A program made the position numbers and the translations under genes. From contig JAQPZY010001569.1 in the NCBI GenBank assembly GCA_029931535.1, positions 262,001 to 326,000 on the forward strand: a DNA stretch of 64,000 bases, read 5' to 3'. Of the stretch, positions 46,640 to 62,097 are shown piece by piece. Numbering within the stretch: the stretch's first letter is position 1; every line of letters begins with the position of its first letter. The notes beneath the pieces are model-generated. The model searched no databases, was not told the DNA's origin, and was given only the letters and a program-made list of their open reading frames with translations. The DNA comes from Margaritifera margaritifera (taxonomy: Eukaryota > Mollusca > Bivalvia > Unionida > Margaritiferidae).

Positions 46640-46740
46640 AATGTAGAGACGTAGTGTTAACCTTCGTCCGCCTATACGTGCGTTCGGCTAAGTTTTGCTT
46701 TTAGGTCAGTTTCTCATGTACTATGGCGGGCAATTTGTGT
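46640..46740. repeat. Dispersed repeat fragment
   Basis: GTAGTGTTAACCTTCGTCCG, then GTTCGGCTAAGTTTTGCTTT and GTTTCTCATGTACTAT resemble a dispersed repeat that I associate with bivalve genomes. A related copy lies at 59255-59410. Confidence 0.45.
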
Positions 46741-47059
46741 CCCATGAACACAGTTCTAGTTTTTATAATTTTATTGCGCGGGATGTTCACTTTTCGTTGA
46801 CCTTGTGTTTGCACTATAACGTGCTGTACCTCCTACAGAATAGAACATACAAAAACTTTAGTGCCAACTCAGATCTAATAATAGACATTAGGTGTTAAGT
46901 ATAAATTATTAATGGATGTGGTATAGCAGGTAATGAAAGGTAGAAAGAGAAGGGTAGAAAAAGAAGGGCAGAAAGAGAATGGTAGAAAAAGTAATATGCT
47001 GATTAATACTTGTGATATACATAACAAACTGGATTAAAAGGTAATATGCATTACTATTT

Positions 47060-47400
47060 TGAGTTTCCATGGGAAACATAATAATTTCAATATCGGTTCT
47101 GTAAATCAGCTTAATCTAATCAGTACGTTAGTATTTGTGTTAATCAGCAACTCATAATATTTTTGTATGTGTTACATTTTTTAGATAATTCTTACATATA
47201 TATTGTTTTATTATTTCAGCAAAATATTGATATTTAAAAAGATAGCGAAACTGAATCACCCGTTTCTTGCTAGCTACGAAATTCACATTTTCTTTCAGAT
47301 TTTGCCACCTTCCAGTTTCAATGGGAAACCTATGATTCGTTCTACGGAACTTTCTTAAAAGTATCCTATACTTTTGTGGCATACGTGTTTAAAAGAGTTC
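47060..47400 (-). mobile_element. 3'-truncated copy of the 32-kb LINE family
   Basis: The minus-strand segment FRRTNHRFPIETGRW (47.35-47.29 kb), with KQYICKNYLKNV (47.19 kb), is collinear with the C-terminal end of the LINE at 31.8-32.2 kb. At the DNA level, TTCACATTTTCTTT and CAGTTTCAATGG recur in the same order in both. Only the last 340 bases or so are present, as expected for a 5'-truncated LINE insertion. Confidence 0.65.
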
Positions 47401-48007
47401 AAAATTAAAATATCTGTTTTAACATACGGTCTAGTGTATGTCAATTAAAGACGTGACATGTTCAAGAGTATTTCGGCTAATGTTGTTTCAAAGTAAGTAT
47501 GGGCGCCTTAGAACAACAAGTATTGCTTTCGAAGCAACCTTCACCAACTTAATTTCAATAGAACTCGCATCGCAACATACCTCTCGTTTTGTCTTTATTA
47601 CCAATGAGAAGTATTTGTGAAGGCTGGTTCAACAGTTGAAATAGCGTTTCTTGGTTACTAGCAGGAAAAATTGAAGCTATCTTGATATTTTCTGTATTGG
47701 ATCGGATAAAACACCCAATCAACCAATCAAGGAAACAAAACAGCTATTCACGTCTGTTTTTAGACAATGCTATATATTATCATTACAAAATACTGAATTA
47801 TTTCTTCTTGTTGATAACTTCAATGACGTCAAGGTATGGCGAAGTAAGTGATGCAATTTTTTTTACCTATACACTAATTGTTTGTCACGGAAATATAATC
47901 CTATTCGGTAATCGAGAAGTAACCTGAATTTTCACAAATACATATTATTAGGAAGCTTTATCAGATCAATTGTAGAGAGAAATGTGTGTCTGTTTTATGG
48001 TTGTAAT

Positions 48008-48082
48008 TGCCTCTTCGTGTTCAATTGCCTATTCGTGTTCAATTTCCTATTCGTGTTCAATTTCCTATTCGTGTTCAATTGA
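48008..48082. repeat. 18-bp minisatellite, about 4-5 copies
   Basis: CCTATTCGTGTTCAATTT repeats with one or two substitutions per copy. It keeps a short Ser/Cys-rich frame open, which is not taken as coding. Confidence 0.88.
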
Positions 48083-48303
48083 CCATCAGAGTTCAAAGTT
48101 GCTTCCGCAGGTAACATGTCGGAGTTTAAACAGGACCTCGGTGTATGTTACAATCAGATATTAATTTTAAAAGGTTGGGGTAATATGTAAACTACATTCA
48201 TGAGGCCTGAACAGGGTTAAAACCACATTTTTTGTTGAATGCTATTTACTGATATGTCTAGTATGACTCACCTTCCTGCCCTTTCCCCCACCCCACCTCC
48301 TCC

Positions 48304-48307
<4 letters not shown>

Positions 48308-48351
<44 letters not shown>
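48308..48351. repeat. (CA)n microsatellite
   Basis: About 22 perfect units. Confidence 0.97.
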
Positions 48352-48827
48352 ACTTAAAAGGTCATGTGTTGTCAGGTCCCACTTTCAAAGATTAAATTTA
48401 CTTCGAGCGCGCTCAACGTGTCTTTCCAAATTATTTTGTCAAATACAAATCTATAACTTTTTTTCTAGGCATAAACATGTTTATAGATAAATTCTCAAAA
48501 CCACAAATTAAATTTAAGTTTATATAAAAAATTGGAACTTCTTAAGAAGAAGCGGTCAGATTCTTTGTCATAAAATTGAGATAGCATGATAATTTTGCTG
48601 ACACCCGACATAAATTGGCAAACCAATATCAAAGTCTGGTAACTAGTAATATTTCAGTCTCCCGATTGGCAAGTCGGTGATGTCATCCGCACAATAGTGA
48701 TGTCAATCCCCATAACGACTATTATGGAAAATCCCCCTGAACTACAGTGATGTGATTGGTCGGTAGCTTCATATCGGCGTAGTGCATGATGGGTGAAAAG
48801 TACGAAATTTGTGTACCTTTTTCAAAG

Positions 48828-48920
48828 ATGGCGGTTTATTGTTATCTGCAGTATGACGACCTCTTGAAGCTAGACGCAGCAGTAAGAGAACATGAGAATT
48901 ACAGGGAGGAAAATGTTTAA
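48828..48920 (+). CDS. Candidate 30-codon ORF in a promoter-like segment
   Basis: ATGGCGG has a good context (CAAAGATGG) and opens a 30-codon frame that includes YLQYDDLLKLDAAVREHENY and ends TAA. The 160 bases upstream are GC-richer than the surroundings and contain GATTGG twice and TGATGTCA-like elements (48660-48790). It may be a first exon, a short gene or part of an unrecognised repeat. No splice donor or downstream exon was identified. Confidence 0.22.
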   Translation: MAVYCYLQYDDLLKLDAAVREHENYREENV

Positions 48921-49216
48921 AGCCTTTTTTTAAAAAGTTAAATCACTAATAAAAACTCTGGCGTATGCATTTTGGATTTTTAAAAGACCTTTTTTGTTAT
49001 TTAATTATCATTTGTTCAGTGCATCTGTCACAAATGGTTGCCTACGCGGGTGGAAAAGTCTAGAACAGGAGGGTTAACCAGCGGTAAAAATAATATGCAT
49101 GTGCTCATTGTGAGTGAGTTGATATAACCGACGTCGAATACAAAGGAGTGACTTGGATAGCAACCAATCATGCAAAACCAAAATGCTTCCCAGGCTGATG
49201 AGCTGCACCATGTTTC

Positions 49217-51842
<2,626 letters not shown>

Positions 51843-51881
<39 letters not shown>
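51843..51881. repeat. (TAA)n microsatellite
   Basis: About 13 perfect units near the downstream end of the 52-kb LINE. Confidence 0.97.
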
Positions 51882-51899
51882 GCCTCTATTTCTCGCAAA

Positions 51900-52700
51900 G
51901 TTTTGTTTAGAACCAATTGTCTTGCATGTAGTTTTAGATTTATTGATCACCATTCTGTTCATTTCACGCCAATTATCAATTAGACTGAATCCTTCCGCAA
52001 GTTACCTTCGATCAAATCGAATATGGCCAGCTGTATATAGTGTTGTCTCATCAGCAAAAAGGTTGGTATCGCATTTTGTTTACATCAAGTAAGTCATTAA
52101 TAAATAATAAGAACAGCATTGCTTCAAAAACAGAGCCTTGAGGTATACCACATATAACAGGTTTGTCATCAGAGCTAATGTTGTCGATAACTATCTTCTG
52201 GTATATGTTAGAGAGATAAGAATAAAACCAAGTTAGATCAGAAGAGGAGAATCTGTATGTACGTAGTTTTTAAAGGAGAATCGAAGTATCAACCAATTAA
52301 AAATCTTTTTCTAAATCAAGGCAAAAAAGAAAATGCTCTAACCATGTCTCCTTTTATTTAAAAATATATACCACTGATCAATCAGTTTTATTAGAGCTGT
52401 TTGTCACGAATGTCTTTTTTTAAATAAAGAAATCCAGATTGTTCAATGTGTAAAAGCTTGTATTCATTTAGGTAAAGTAGTAAGTGGTTACTTATGTTTT
52501 TTCCTCTTCAAAGATTTTAGAGACAATAAGAAGTATAGATATCGATCGATAACTAATGAGATTGTATCTTGAACAGTTCTTATTCCTTTGCGTGGGAAGT
52601 TTTGTTGCTATCATGGAGGTGACAACCTTGGGCTCTGCTATAAGGATTCCTCTGTGGGAAGTGGTTTTCAGAATTACAGAGTGCAATCTATCTCTTATGA
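51900..52700 (-). mobile_element. CR1/jockey-like LINE fragment, minus strand
   Basis: From the upstream side on the minus strand: RSISILLIVSKIFE (52.55 kb), YKLLHIEQSGF (52.45 kb), DLEKDF (52.30 kb), SSDLTWFYSYLSN (52.22 kb), VICGIPQGSVFE with LLFINDL (52.15-52.09 kb), then TLFADE-like and TLYTAG (about 52.04 kb). This is the order of RT palm motifs in CR1/jockey-like LINEs. The highly conserved VLGPLLF is altered and several frames are used, so the copy is dead. Confidence 0.7.
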
Positions 52701-55220
52701 TTATTACTCTGTGATTTAGAGCAGCTTATGGACAAGCTTCCTCGAGATGTTAAAGATTTCTTTTTATAATAACGTCCGAAAGAAAAAAACAACAAAGAAA
52801 CCCATTCTTTCGCCGAAGTTATTTAATTTCTTTTTAATTGAGATAAATCTTCTCTATCAGATACTTGACACAAGAGTTTTCGTCAGAAGTAGAAAAGCCG
52901 AATATTAACCATTAAGCTGTGAGATTGAAAAACAAGATTTCTTGAGAATAGCTGAAATTCTCCCAAAATTGTAGAAAACCTTTGAATTTTACATTGAGAA
53001 TGCGTGATTTTAGCCCTACTTGTTGCAAAACATCTTCAATTTCAGTAAATGATTAATTCAAGATTTCATATCATTGAAAAAAATCACAATATTTACTTAC
53101 ATGACAATTGTGCATACGCTCCTAATAATATAGAATGGTACATTACAGTGAGACGGTCAGCTTCAATGTACTTGATTAATTTTAAGTCAGGAAAATTACA
53201 GGGAAACATTTTTTTCCACAGCTAGAGCTTTTTTATGCATATTTATCCCGTTTTAATTCTATCAGCCTAAACCAGTTTCAAATGGCATTGACACTATCAA
53301 TTTCTGTCAAAATTGTATGAATCTCCTATTTGAGCAGAGATTAAAATGGGTCACTTTTACCTATTATCCAACCATGGACATATGTGTTTGTGGATGCAGA
53401 CACCACAGCTTTGTTCTCACCATAGGGATTGTATTCTCTCTATATATTCTCTTTTTATGTTTTCAAGAACCTGATAATTAAACGAGCAGTGGCAAAGGAG
53501 CTAGTTCCTCGGTCACGACACACAAAACAGAAACTCATACCAAAAATCACAAGACCGAAAACCATACTCTAAGTCTTTCAAACACAAAATGGCACATGTA
53601 TGAAGATTATTGAAAGACATAATATTCCCAAAGTTTCAAAATTGTAGCATAGTATTGCCTAAGGGTATTATGAATTTTAACTTCTGAATTTTTAGTCTGG
53701 TAACAAAGTGATCCCCCATGACAATTAATTGGGCTCAATTTGTGGCTTAACAAATAATTACTATGCAAAATAAATCACGGGGAAATATGTTGTGTGGTCA
53801 AAAAATAAAGACTAACGTTTTACTTGCATGTGCTTGAGAAGGTCTACAGGTTAAAAACAATCAGCTTAAGTTGAAAACATTTTCACGCTGTTCCCCGCAG
53901 AATTGGAGAAACGTAAAATAACACGAGAGGAGTATTAGTGTGAAAATCTCGTCTCTTTTTTCTTCAAAACAACTCACGCAATGGTTTATGCGTGACATTT
54001 CTGGTTAATGAAACAAGTTTTCCAAGAAAGCAATATAAATACCACTAGGCTGCCCAATTATAATTTGAGATCTATCGTCATTAATATTTTCTGTTGCTAC
54101 TTTTGCCTTGCAGTTTATTACGATTGTCAACTAATTATTTTCTCAACCTAGCAAAAGCTGTTTGGCTTTATTGAGGGAATCAGACGTCATAAGTGACGGG
54201 GAATCATTCCACGCACATCGCATTTATTTGAAGCGAAACCATTTGAAGGGATTAAAAGAAAATAATATTTGTGAAGTAAAAAGATTATTTTTCAGAAAGA
54301 AATTGTCGTGTTCTGTACTATCTGTAGAGTGATTATGGTGGTGAAAAGATAAAAGTTATAAATAAAAGATGATTCAAAGGTCATAACTACTAAATTTAGA
54401 GCTGAAAGAACGTCTGAAAGTTAAAAATGAAACTTGATAAAAGATCGACCACCAACCTTAATGGTAACTTTTTTCCCCAGAACTTTCAAAATGATGCCAT
54501 TTGATATATGATCCATACTGAATCTAAGTTAGATGTAAGGTCTGAAATCTCTAAATTCTCTGGCGTACAGTGTTTTGAATATGTTGTATTGTATACTTGC
54601 ATTCAAAGCAAAATACTGTATTTCAATCGAAACTGACAGAGAACAAAATGAATTTAGAACTTCGATGACACATTTTGAAGCTTTGTTTAATTGGTATTCA
54701 TTTCCCGCTAACGGGGCGGCAAAGTGCGTTCGCCCGCAATTCTAACACGTAATGTTTATTGAAGGTCATTACATGCAGTTCGATATGTCGAGAACATACC
54801 ATTTACTGCCATATACATTGTCTTACAAATTATGACACTCTACGGCGTGTAGCCCAAGACTTTTTAAAGTACAACGTTAACTATAACGGGTTAGAATAGT
54901 AAAGGAAGTACATATTTGGTCTATGCAATCACAGCGTTTGAGTAAAAGTAATGCATTGAATCTGTTGACATACAATTTGTTCTAAAAATCGTGAGTATAC
55001 ACGATATGAAAATGGTCGTAATTATGAGTTTAAAAATTCTTTTTTTGAGTCTAGAACGGTTATTTTCGCTTTTGATGTCTATATAAAGAAATGTTGTAAA
55101 AGTCTTTATCGAAAAATAAGTAGTTGCTAGGTCCCACATAATGTTCAGGTAGATACATCCACTACATCACCCAACATGACTACGCAATAGAAAATCAACC
55201 GAGAAAATTAAAAACCGTTA
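52701..55220. other. No gene seen
   Basis: About 2.5 kb with no frame above 72 codons and no obvious repeat. Confidence 0.55.
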
Positions 55221-55244
55221 AATGTATGTATGTATGTATGTATG
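55221..55244. repeat. (TATG)n microsatellite
   Basis: About five units, followed by 130 bases of degenerate TATG/TGTC sequence up to about 55370. Confidence 0.9.
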
Positions 55245-55370
55245 TCCATTTGTCTGTCTTTATATATATATGAATGTATGTCTGTCTATCTCTCGATATG
55301 TACGTGCCTATGTACAATGTATGTATGTATGCTTATATTTATGCACGCGTGTATATATGTGCGCACATAC

Positions 55371-58088
55371 GTACTAAAGGGACTGTTTACATGTATATCT
55401 GCCTATCTTTCACTCTAATGTGTTTTAGGCTGAATACATTTGGCCCAGACGGTGGGATGATGAATTTAAACAGTGGCCCTTCTTTAAACGCAATAAAGAT
55501 CCTAAGTAGATACAGCCTCACAAACACACTCTCTGGCTAGATTAACAGATTTATGAAGAAAAGAAATTGTGTTGTAAGTCAAACACATCACGGAAAGTTA
55601 GAAAGCTCGTAATCTCTCCAGGGAAGATAATCTAATCCTGAATGTGTGAAACTTGATTTTTACGGTTTACGTTTTTGAAGTTCAAAGACGTCACGAACTC
55701 AGTTTTGTATGTACAAAAAGTCTATGGCTTGTGCTTATTGCTCGCAATACATTCTTCCCTAATAACTTTTAAATTTAAAAGGTTGTGAGGTACTTTTCAT
55801 TTCATTGAAGGATTTGGAGGGTTTTCTTAACTCTGACTAAAATGAAGTTAAGAAAATGAAATGTGTTCCTGAAAAGAAATATACAGTCTGCAAAGCATTT
55901 GAGAAAAATCATGAAAATAAACGTAATTTGTTGGATTATGATGGAGGAAATACAACCGATGACTTGTCACCCCGGGTGATAAATACTAGTCATTCGGAAG
56001 ATCTCGCTTTCTTTTTGGTGAACAGAATAACACCTTTTATTATACAAGAAAGAGCCAGAATTTTTCTGTCTTAACATAGAAGTAGGAAAAGGATACTCTC
56101 GTTTTCTGATTCCGTATCATCATTCTCTTAAACGAGGCTGAAGCCACTTTTTCTTCGAGGTTTCCCGGTTACAAGTGAACAAGCGTGAACAACTATGCTG
56201 TTGCCTCACTTGACATGCAAAAGGAAATAAGTAATATTCTTTGTAACAAATCTGCATTATCAAGTTCCAACAATTTGTTCAATTCCGTCGTAAATAGCTT
56301 TCAAAATAATACTGCCATCCCATACAAGTCTCCATCAAAGCCTCTCACAATGTCCCGCCAGAAACAGTTCGACTGATATAAGCCTGGCCTATGAGAGATA
56401 AGCTTTCAGATTCCTTCAGGTGTTGAAATCGTCCATGATGCGAAATCTGACAACTGCGCAATAACGTAGTGAAATTGAGTGACTGTTGTTTCACGCGCTT
56501 CTTTCATTAACTGCGATATTCATGCGCATATCAGCTGATCAATATGTATTTTGGTTGATGATTTTGGATGAAGTTCGTATTAAAAAGGTTGAAATGTTAA
56601 GCAATTTCTTTTGTCTTCCAGTTACGCATAGTGATTTTATTAAACTATTTGAAAATTGATAGGTATGAAAGAAAATATTGTTATCATAGTAATTCGATCT
56701 GGATGATTGCTAGATTACGTCACACGTTCGCATTACCATGATGATACTATATATATGTATCCGCTTTTATATACAGATTGCCGAATTTTCTTCCGCTGAT
56801 TGCAGACTGGTTGCCGCTGTTTATAGGACTGAGATTCGTCATTTTAAACATGTCCGACGAACCATTCTATGATAACTCACAAAATACGTTACACTGTCAT
56901 TCGTCACGTCACGTTATGACGCGGTCGTTGTTTGGCTTTCTAACATCGCTCCCTTTTCAGCTTTATTCTTCTTCATATCATTACATACAATAAACAATAC
57001 GGTTTTGCGACGTTTTATTAAGAAACTATTGCTGTGTTCCTTCATTATTATCCAGATTTCGGTTCTGTATGTTTTCAGCGAATAACACCGCGTAAGGCTT
57101 TTGTAGTAGCCACATTTTTCTGAAATTTGCTCATATCCTTTACAATGATACGAGGTGGATTTTGGCCACTGCAGAAAACCCTGAGGTGTTCCGAATGATA
57201 TGCGGGTGTCTACCGGGTGACAGTACGGTTTTCACATTTACGATTATGTTTCACGTCACGTGAGAGAGACATCCAAGTTTGTCTTAGGTTATGTGAGTTG
57301 AAATTAACCAATGAGATACATTCTTACATATATCTTTGTAGGGTAAATTGAAAAACAATAATAAAATTAACGAGACTTTATTTCATTGAGGGGTTGACGG
57401 TAAATGGGGGGGGGGGGTGTATAGTTTCAACCTTAGCTCTTTCAAAATACTGAGTCCGTTTCACCCACTGACGCACGTAGAAAGTGCCGGCGGTGAGAAA
57501 CCGATTACCTCGAGTTCTCTGGCTGTGGATTTGACTACAAACTGGGTCCTTATAGCCCGAATTCTCTGTATCGTCACAATACAGATGAGTTTTGTCACGA
57601 AGCTGTACACTTTACGGATGCAATCTTCAGCTGTAGAGGTTGGTGAAAATGAAAATGTATTCTTTCTTGCTATCCATTCTATGTGATAGAATTGTTTTAT
57701 ATATTGGATGTTTTGGATTTATTCTAAATTTTGCAGTGTGTCAGACCTATGTCTCACATAACGCCATGTTATTGGATAGAATATAGTCTCTTTAAAGCTA
57801 GCTATTTTTATTGCTGAACAAACAAGTTGAATTCAATTACACGTTGCAGGCATTCAATGATGATTTGTTTTCAAATTCTTGTAATCCAGTGAGATAATTC
57901 TTGCCGGAGAACGTGATTATGATAATAATAATCTCTTACAGTCGTTCTTATGAAACAATTTATCGCATAACAAATGTCAATTCATGTGCGCACATGCGTA
58001 ATGTATATCATTGTATTCGTACTTAACAGTGTCTCGTGAATTACACAGCTAGGTCATTATATTTTTAGCTGTTCACGTGGAGTCATCG
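55371..58088. other. Unassigned frames, no gene recognised
   Basis: Plus frames at 55856-56074, 56185-56376 and 57417-57686 (60-90 codons) have mixed composition. The second (MQKEISNILCNKSALSS...) faintly recalls small proteins of Polinton-like elements, but too weakly to name. A G-run lies at 57406-57417. Confidence 0.35.
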
Positions 58089-58093
58089 GACTT

Positions 58094-58855
58094 TGGGGCT
58101 TTGTATAACCCGGATGATGCGGTCGATGGTGACGTTGGTTCGAAGGACGGGTCTAGTTTTCTCAGTGTGAGGGGCCAAAGGTTCTGTATCAGCGGGTCTG
58201 CGGGATAAAGCGGTTCTCGAGGGATTCTTCGGCATGCTGGGATGAGTGGACCACGCGAGGTCGTTCCTTCACCATTCTACGGGAGCTGTGGAATCGGAAA
58301 TCTCTTGTTATCGTCGAATGGACGCCGCGAGATAAATAGCATACGTTACACTTTTGAAGCAATCTAATTCAACATCACTATCGGTGTGAAAATTTAATTA
58401 AATGTCACTATACTAGTGAATATCAATTATACACCCATCGTACTTGTTGATGAACCATATATCAGTCATACTTGTTTATTAATTGCATACAGTGATCATA
58501 TCATGTTGATGGATCCACATGTCAACCATACTTATTTATAATTTCAAATATTAATCATATTTGGTGATAGTGCTGTAAGTTGATCATATCTGTTCATATT
58601 CTGGATCATTTGTGCTTTGTTTGTTGAAATTCCATGTTTTGATCGGTTCCATTTAGGAACGTTATTATTTTCTTTTATCCATTGTTGAACTTTGTTCACA
58701 TCATTTTGCTATATACACTGTTGGATTTTATGCGCATGATTAAGGTGTCAGATTCAATCATTATTCATATGCATTATAAATAAATATCTCGTTCACGTAA
58801 TTTGGTTTTAATGTTTTCGCTAAATCCAATCCCACCCGGGTTCAAACTTGCTACA
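58094..58855 (+). mobile_element. Solo LTR, 762 bp
   Basis: The block starts TGGGGCTTTG, ends TTGCTACA and is flanked by a perfect 5-bp repeat GACTT (58089-58093 and 58856-58860). TG...CA ends and a 5-bp duplication fit an LTR. An AATAAA-type signal lies near 58779-58786, about 75 bases before the end, which orients it plus. The first 230 bases are GC-rich and the rest AT-rich. No internal retroelement sequence adjoins it, so it is read as a solo LTR left by recombination. It shares no obvious sequence with the Gmr1-like LTRs. Confidence 0.62.
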
Positions 58856-59254
58856 GACTTCAGTGAAGTCCTTAATCTTATCCTATATCCGTTCTTTAAA
58901 GTGTTTCCTACAAACACCGAGAATAACGGCACGGCCCGTTTTATTTTGCGGGTAAACTAGCATTACGTATCGCAATCTTCTGCATATACGTTCTGGGAAA
59001 ACATTATATGCTACGTTACTAGCATTTAGTGAATGATACTTCCACAGGTAAATAAATTAGATCTATACAGTCCAACATCCCATAAATGTCATCTTTCTTA
59101 AAAAATTATGTTTTTATCGCCAATATCCGGTGTCTGAATTTCCCCAAGTAACTATTCAATGATATACATATATATCCCCGCCCTACCCCCACCCTTCCTG
59201 GAAGTAGCCATCTCTTTAACAACCAATATTTTCTCTTTCTATAGGTGAATGGTA

Positions 59255-59410
59255 TATAGAGGTTGTATTTTATTTCCAAATGTTGTATGCCCCACTATGG
59301 CAGTAGTGAGGGCATATAGTGTTAATCTTATACGTCCGTCCTTCACACTTTGGTTAAGTTTTCCGCTTAGATTATTTCAGGCACTGCAATGGGGTATCGT
59401 GTTCCATAAT
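59255..59410. repeat. Dispersed repeat fragment
   Basis: The segment ATATAGTGTTAATCTTATAC with GTCCGTCCTTCACACTTTGG and TTAAGTTTTCCGCTTAG shares order and wording with the 46.64-kb copy. A 66-codon frame over it is probably incidental. Confidence 0.45.
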
Positions 59411-59709
59411 CTAGAGGACGTCTTTTATGTCGGCAAGAGGAATTGCTGATTACAATGTGTTGACATGATTATGTAGATATGATGTCACATTGAGATATGT
59501 TTTTTATGTTTTACTAACATGTTGCCACAAAAAATAACCTTAAGTATGTGAATTTGTCGTCATCTCTACATAATCACGTCAACACAATGCAATCGTTAAC
59601 CATTTTGTTGACGTAAAGAATGTCGTATGCTATATAAAATCTCATCATCAGGATGGCAGCTTAATACTTCCGCACATTTATAATTTATATTTCTTACGTA
59701 GTATGAAGA

Positions 59710-59811
59710 ATGAGTTCAGGGCCACTTATTAAACTATTGACTGTTATTTCAATTTTTATCACGTCTGTTTCGCTGCTCGCTTCATGCATCTCCACAGTTG
59801 TTAAGCATTAA
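59710..59811 (+). CDS. Candidate 33-codon hydrophobic ORF
   Basis: The frame MSSGPLIKLLTVISIFITSV and a short Ser/Cys tail look like a signal peptide or single membrane segment. There is no supporting neighbour, and hydrophobic frames arise easily in T-rich DNA. Confidence 0.12.
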   Translation: MSSGPLIKLLTVISIFITSVSLLASCISTVVKH

Positions 59812-61699
59812 ATCAGTTTTTTTCTTTAACGTGTTCTACACAAGTGGCCTAGAAACTAGCATTTATCATGTTGCAAATGGAGATAGGTATCGCATAATGC
59901 TGTATAAATCTAATAGTTGAGAAAAAAGTGTATTTTGAGAAACCTTGGTATGAAGTGACAAAAAAGAAGGTTTCGTTTGTCATGAGCGGAAATATCCAAT
60001 TGACTTTGTTCAATTAATAATAGATGGATGGTTCAACTTCATTGAATGGTTAAACACACTTTTTAATAGATAAAATGATACTGAATGAAATAGGTATATA
60101 TGCAAATGTGGTACAACTGTAAAAACGTATTCCTAGAGTATACGTTTGAGGTCACTAATTTATGAACAAAATACTTTCTGAACAATCAGCAAGTCGAGTA
60201 TACATTATTACCACTATTAAGCTATGTTACACAGAGTCAGATGGAGGTACGAAAGTCGACAATAGTGTACACAAATAGTCCAATGAAGAAAAGGGTCGTG
60301 CATGGTTCGTTGTGTTTTGCTGAAGTGTTTGCTTATGCCGTTGTACTAGGCACTCTATTTTTGGACCATTAAATGGACAAGAAGCCCTATAAACGCATGC
60401 ATTGTTTGCTGAAGGTTTGCATGGAAAAAAGCAAAATCATAGACACAAATTCTTCATTTTGTTATTCACTTCTATGTTCCTTCTGTGTGCTGCAATATTT
60501 TCTTTTACAATGTCACTCTTAAACGGGTTCTTGTGAATTGAAACAGCATTAAACGATTTGTTTGCTTTCACTACAATGTCTTGATAAATAGATTGTAGAT
60601 TATATCAGTATGTTGCTTATTTAAATCTAATTAATCTTAACAAATGTCAACATCTTTAACTGAGTTTAACAAGGCTTTGCCTAAAACATCAAATCCGTTT
60701 TTGAAGAACGAAGGTTAGTAAGTCATTATAAGATGAGTTCCAGTTGTATTCCAGGCATAGCAGTTACGTATTCAGCAGACTCAGTTCTAACTTTTTCATT
60801 CAAAACGTTTAACAAAACACTTTTTCACTCATGTACTAGACTTAAAATCCTTTCTTGTACTCTATCAATCTAATCTAAACACATTCAACTGATATTCATA
60901 ACATTGCCTTCTATTTGATCGAAAAAAAATAAAAAAATTGTTTTTCAAACGTTGGATCTAAGGCTGCAGATAACCTGTTACCGATTTGTTTTCAACGTTT
61001 TCTCTTTAGCTTTGTCACCAGCGGCAAGCATCTTACCACTGTTTTGTTTCTTTGGAACTGTTTGAAAGAAATGTCAACTGGCCCACGACCTACAGTTTCT
61101 TTGTCTCTGTTTTTAGCTTAATTTCTTTTTGATCATCTGTTTTAAAGGTGTCTCCCCTTCAGATTTGTTTTATCAACTACTGCTCGATGCATTGAAGATG
61201 CAATATTATCTGACTTTACTTCAGATTTTGTATTCATAACTTTTTGATACCTATACTAAACTGCTTCATGATTTTATAATACCTGTTTCTAGTCCCCCTT
61301 CATTATTGCAAGCTCTACGTATACTCCTGTCCTTTCATAACTCTGAAAAAACGTTCACGATTAACGAAAGTTTATAGTTGGTTGGGTTAAGTCTTTCAAA
61401 TTTTGTATTGATGCAATTCCGCTGCAGCGCGACTTTTTAACTGAACTATTTGTTTCATGCGCCATGTATTATTTACATTTGTTGAAATTTCATTTAACGT
61501 AAAAATGCTTCAATTTAAATAGCTGCAAGGTAATGTGTTTATGTTGTTAACCCCAAAAGGTTTCTTATCTTAACACAACAGAGCTAACTTGTTCATCAAA
61601 CTGTTGTACACTTTATATTGTAAGATTGCATCAGATTCATTTGTTGATAGTTACTCTAGTGATTAAATAAAGAAACACGGTACATGTAAAATCTTACAT

Positions 61700-62060
61700 T
61701 TTTTTTCTTCATATTTGTGTTTCCTTTACACGCTTTCTTTTCATCATGATCAGTCTTTAATGAACAGGTTGGATCTTAAACCACAAATTCTCTAATTGGT
61801 GTGCCATTTAGCTCATCCTTAAAGATAACTTTTTGTTTACTTGTAGTATAATGAATACATTGTCCTTTTTAAAATCGTTGGTATCGTGAAAATATGTTGT
61901 TTTTATGTCATCATAAAATATTTCGTCTGAACACTAATGTACAGGGAATCTGTCTCGGTTAAAAGTTGCTTCATCTGATAATCGGAGTTGTTCATGGACT
62001 TATTGTAAAATCCATACATTAGCCACTGTAATAATTCGAACACTTGACACTGCCGTGGAT

Positions 62061-62097
<37 letters not shown>

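Larger units (their letters stand above)
58861..61699. other. Mostly unassigned; flank of DNA polymerase relic
   Basis: Apart from the 59.3-kb dispersed repeat, no frame over 60 codons exists. Sequence 60.3-61.5 kb could contain further decayed parts of the Polinton-like element on the minus strand, unproven. Confidence 0.4.

Noticed and set aside
55856..56376. Small Polinton-type accessory proteins
   Set aside because: The resemblance is faint and rests on a few residues. It is too weak to call.
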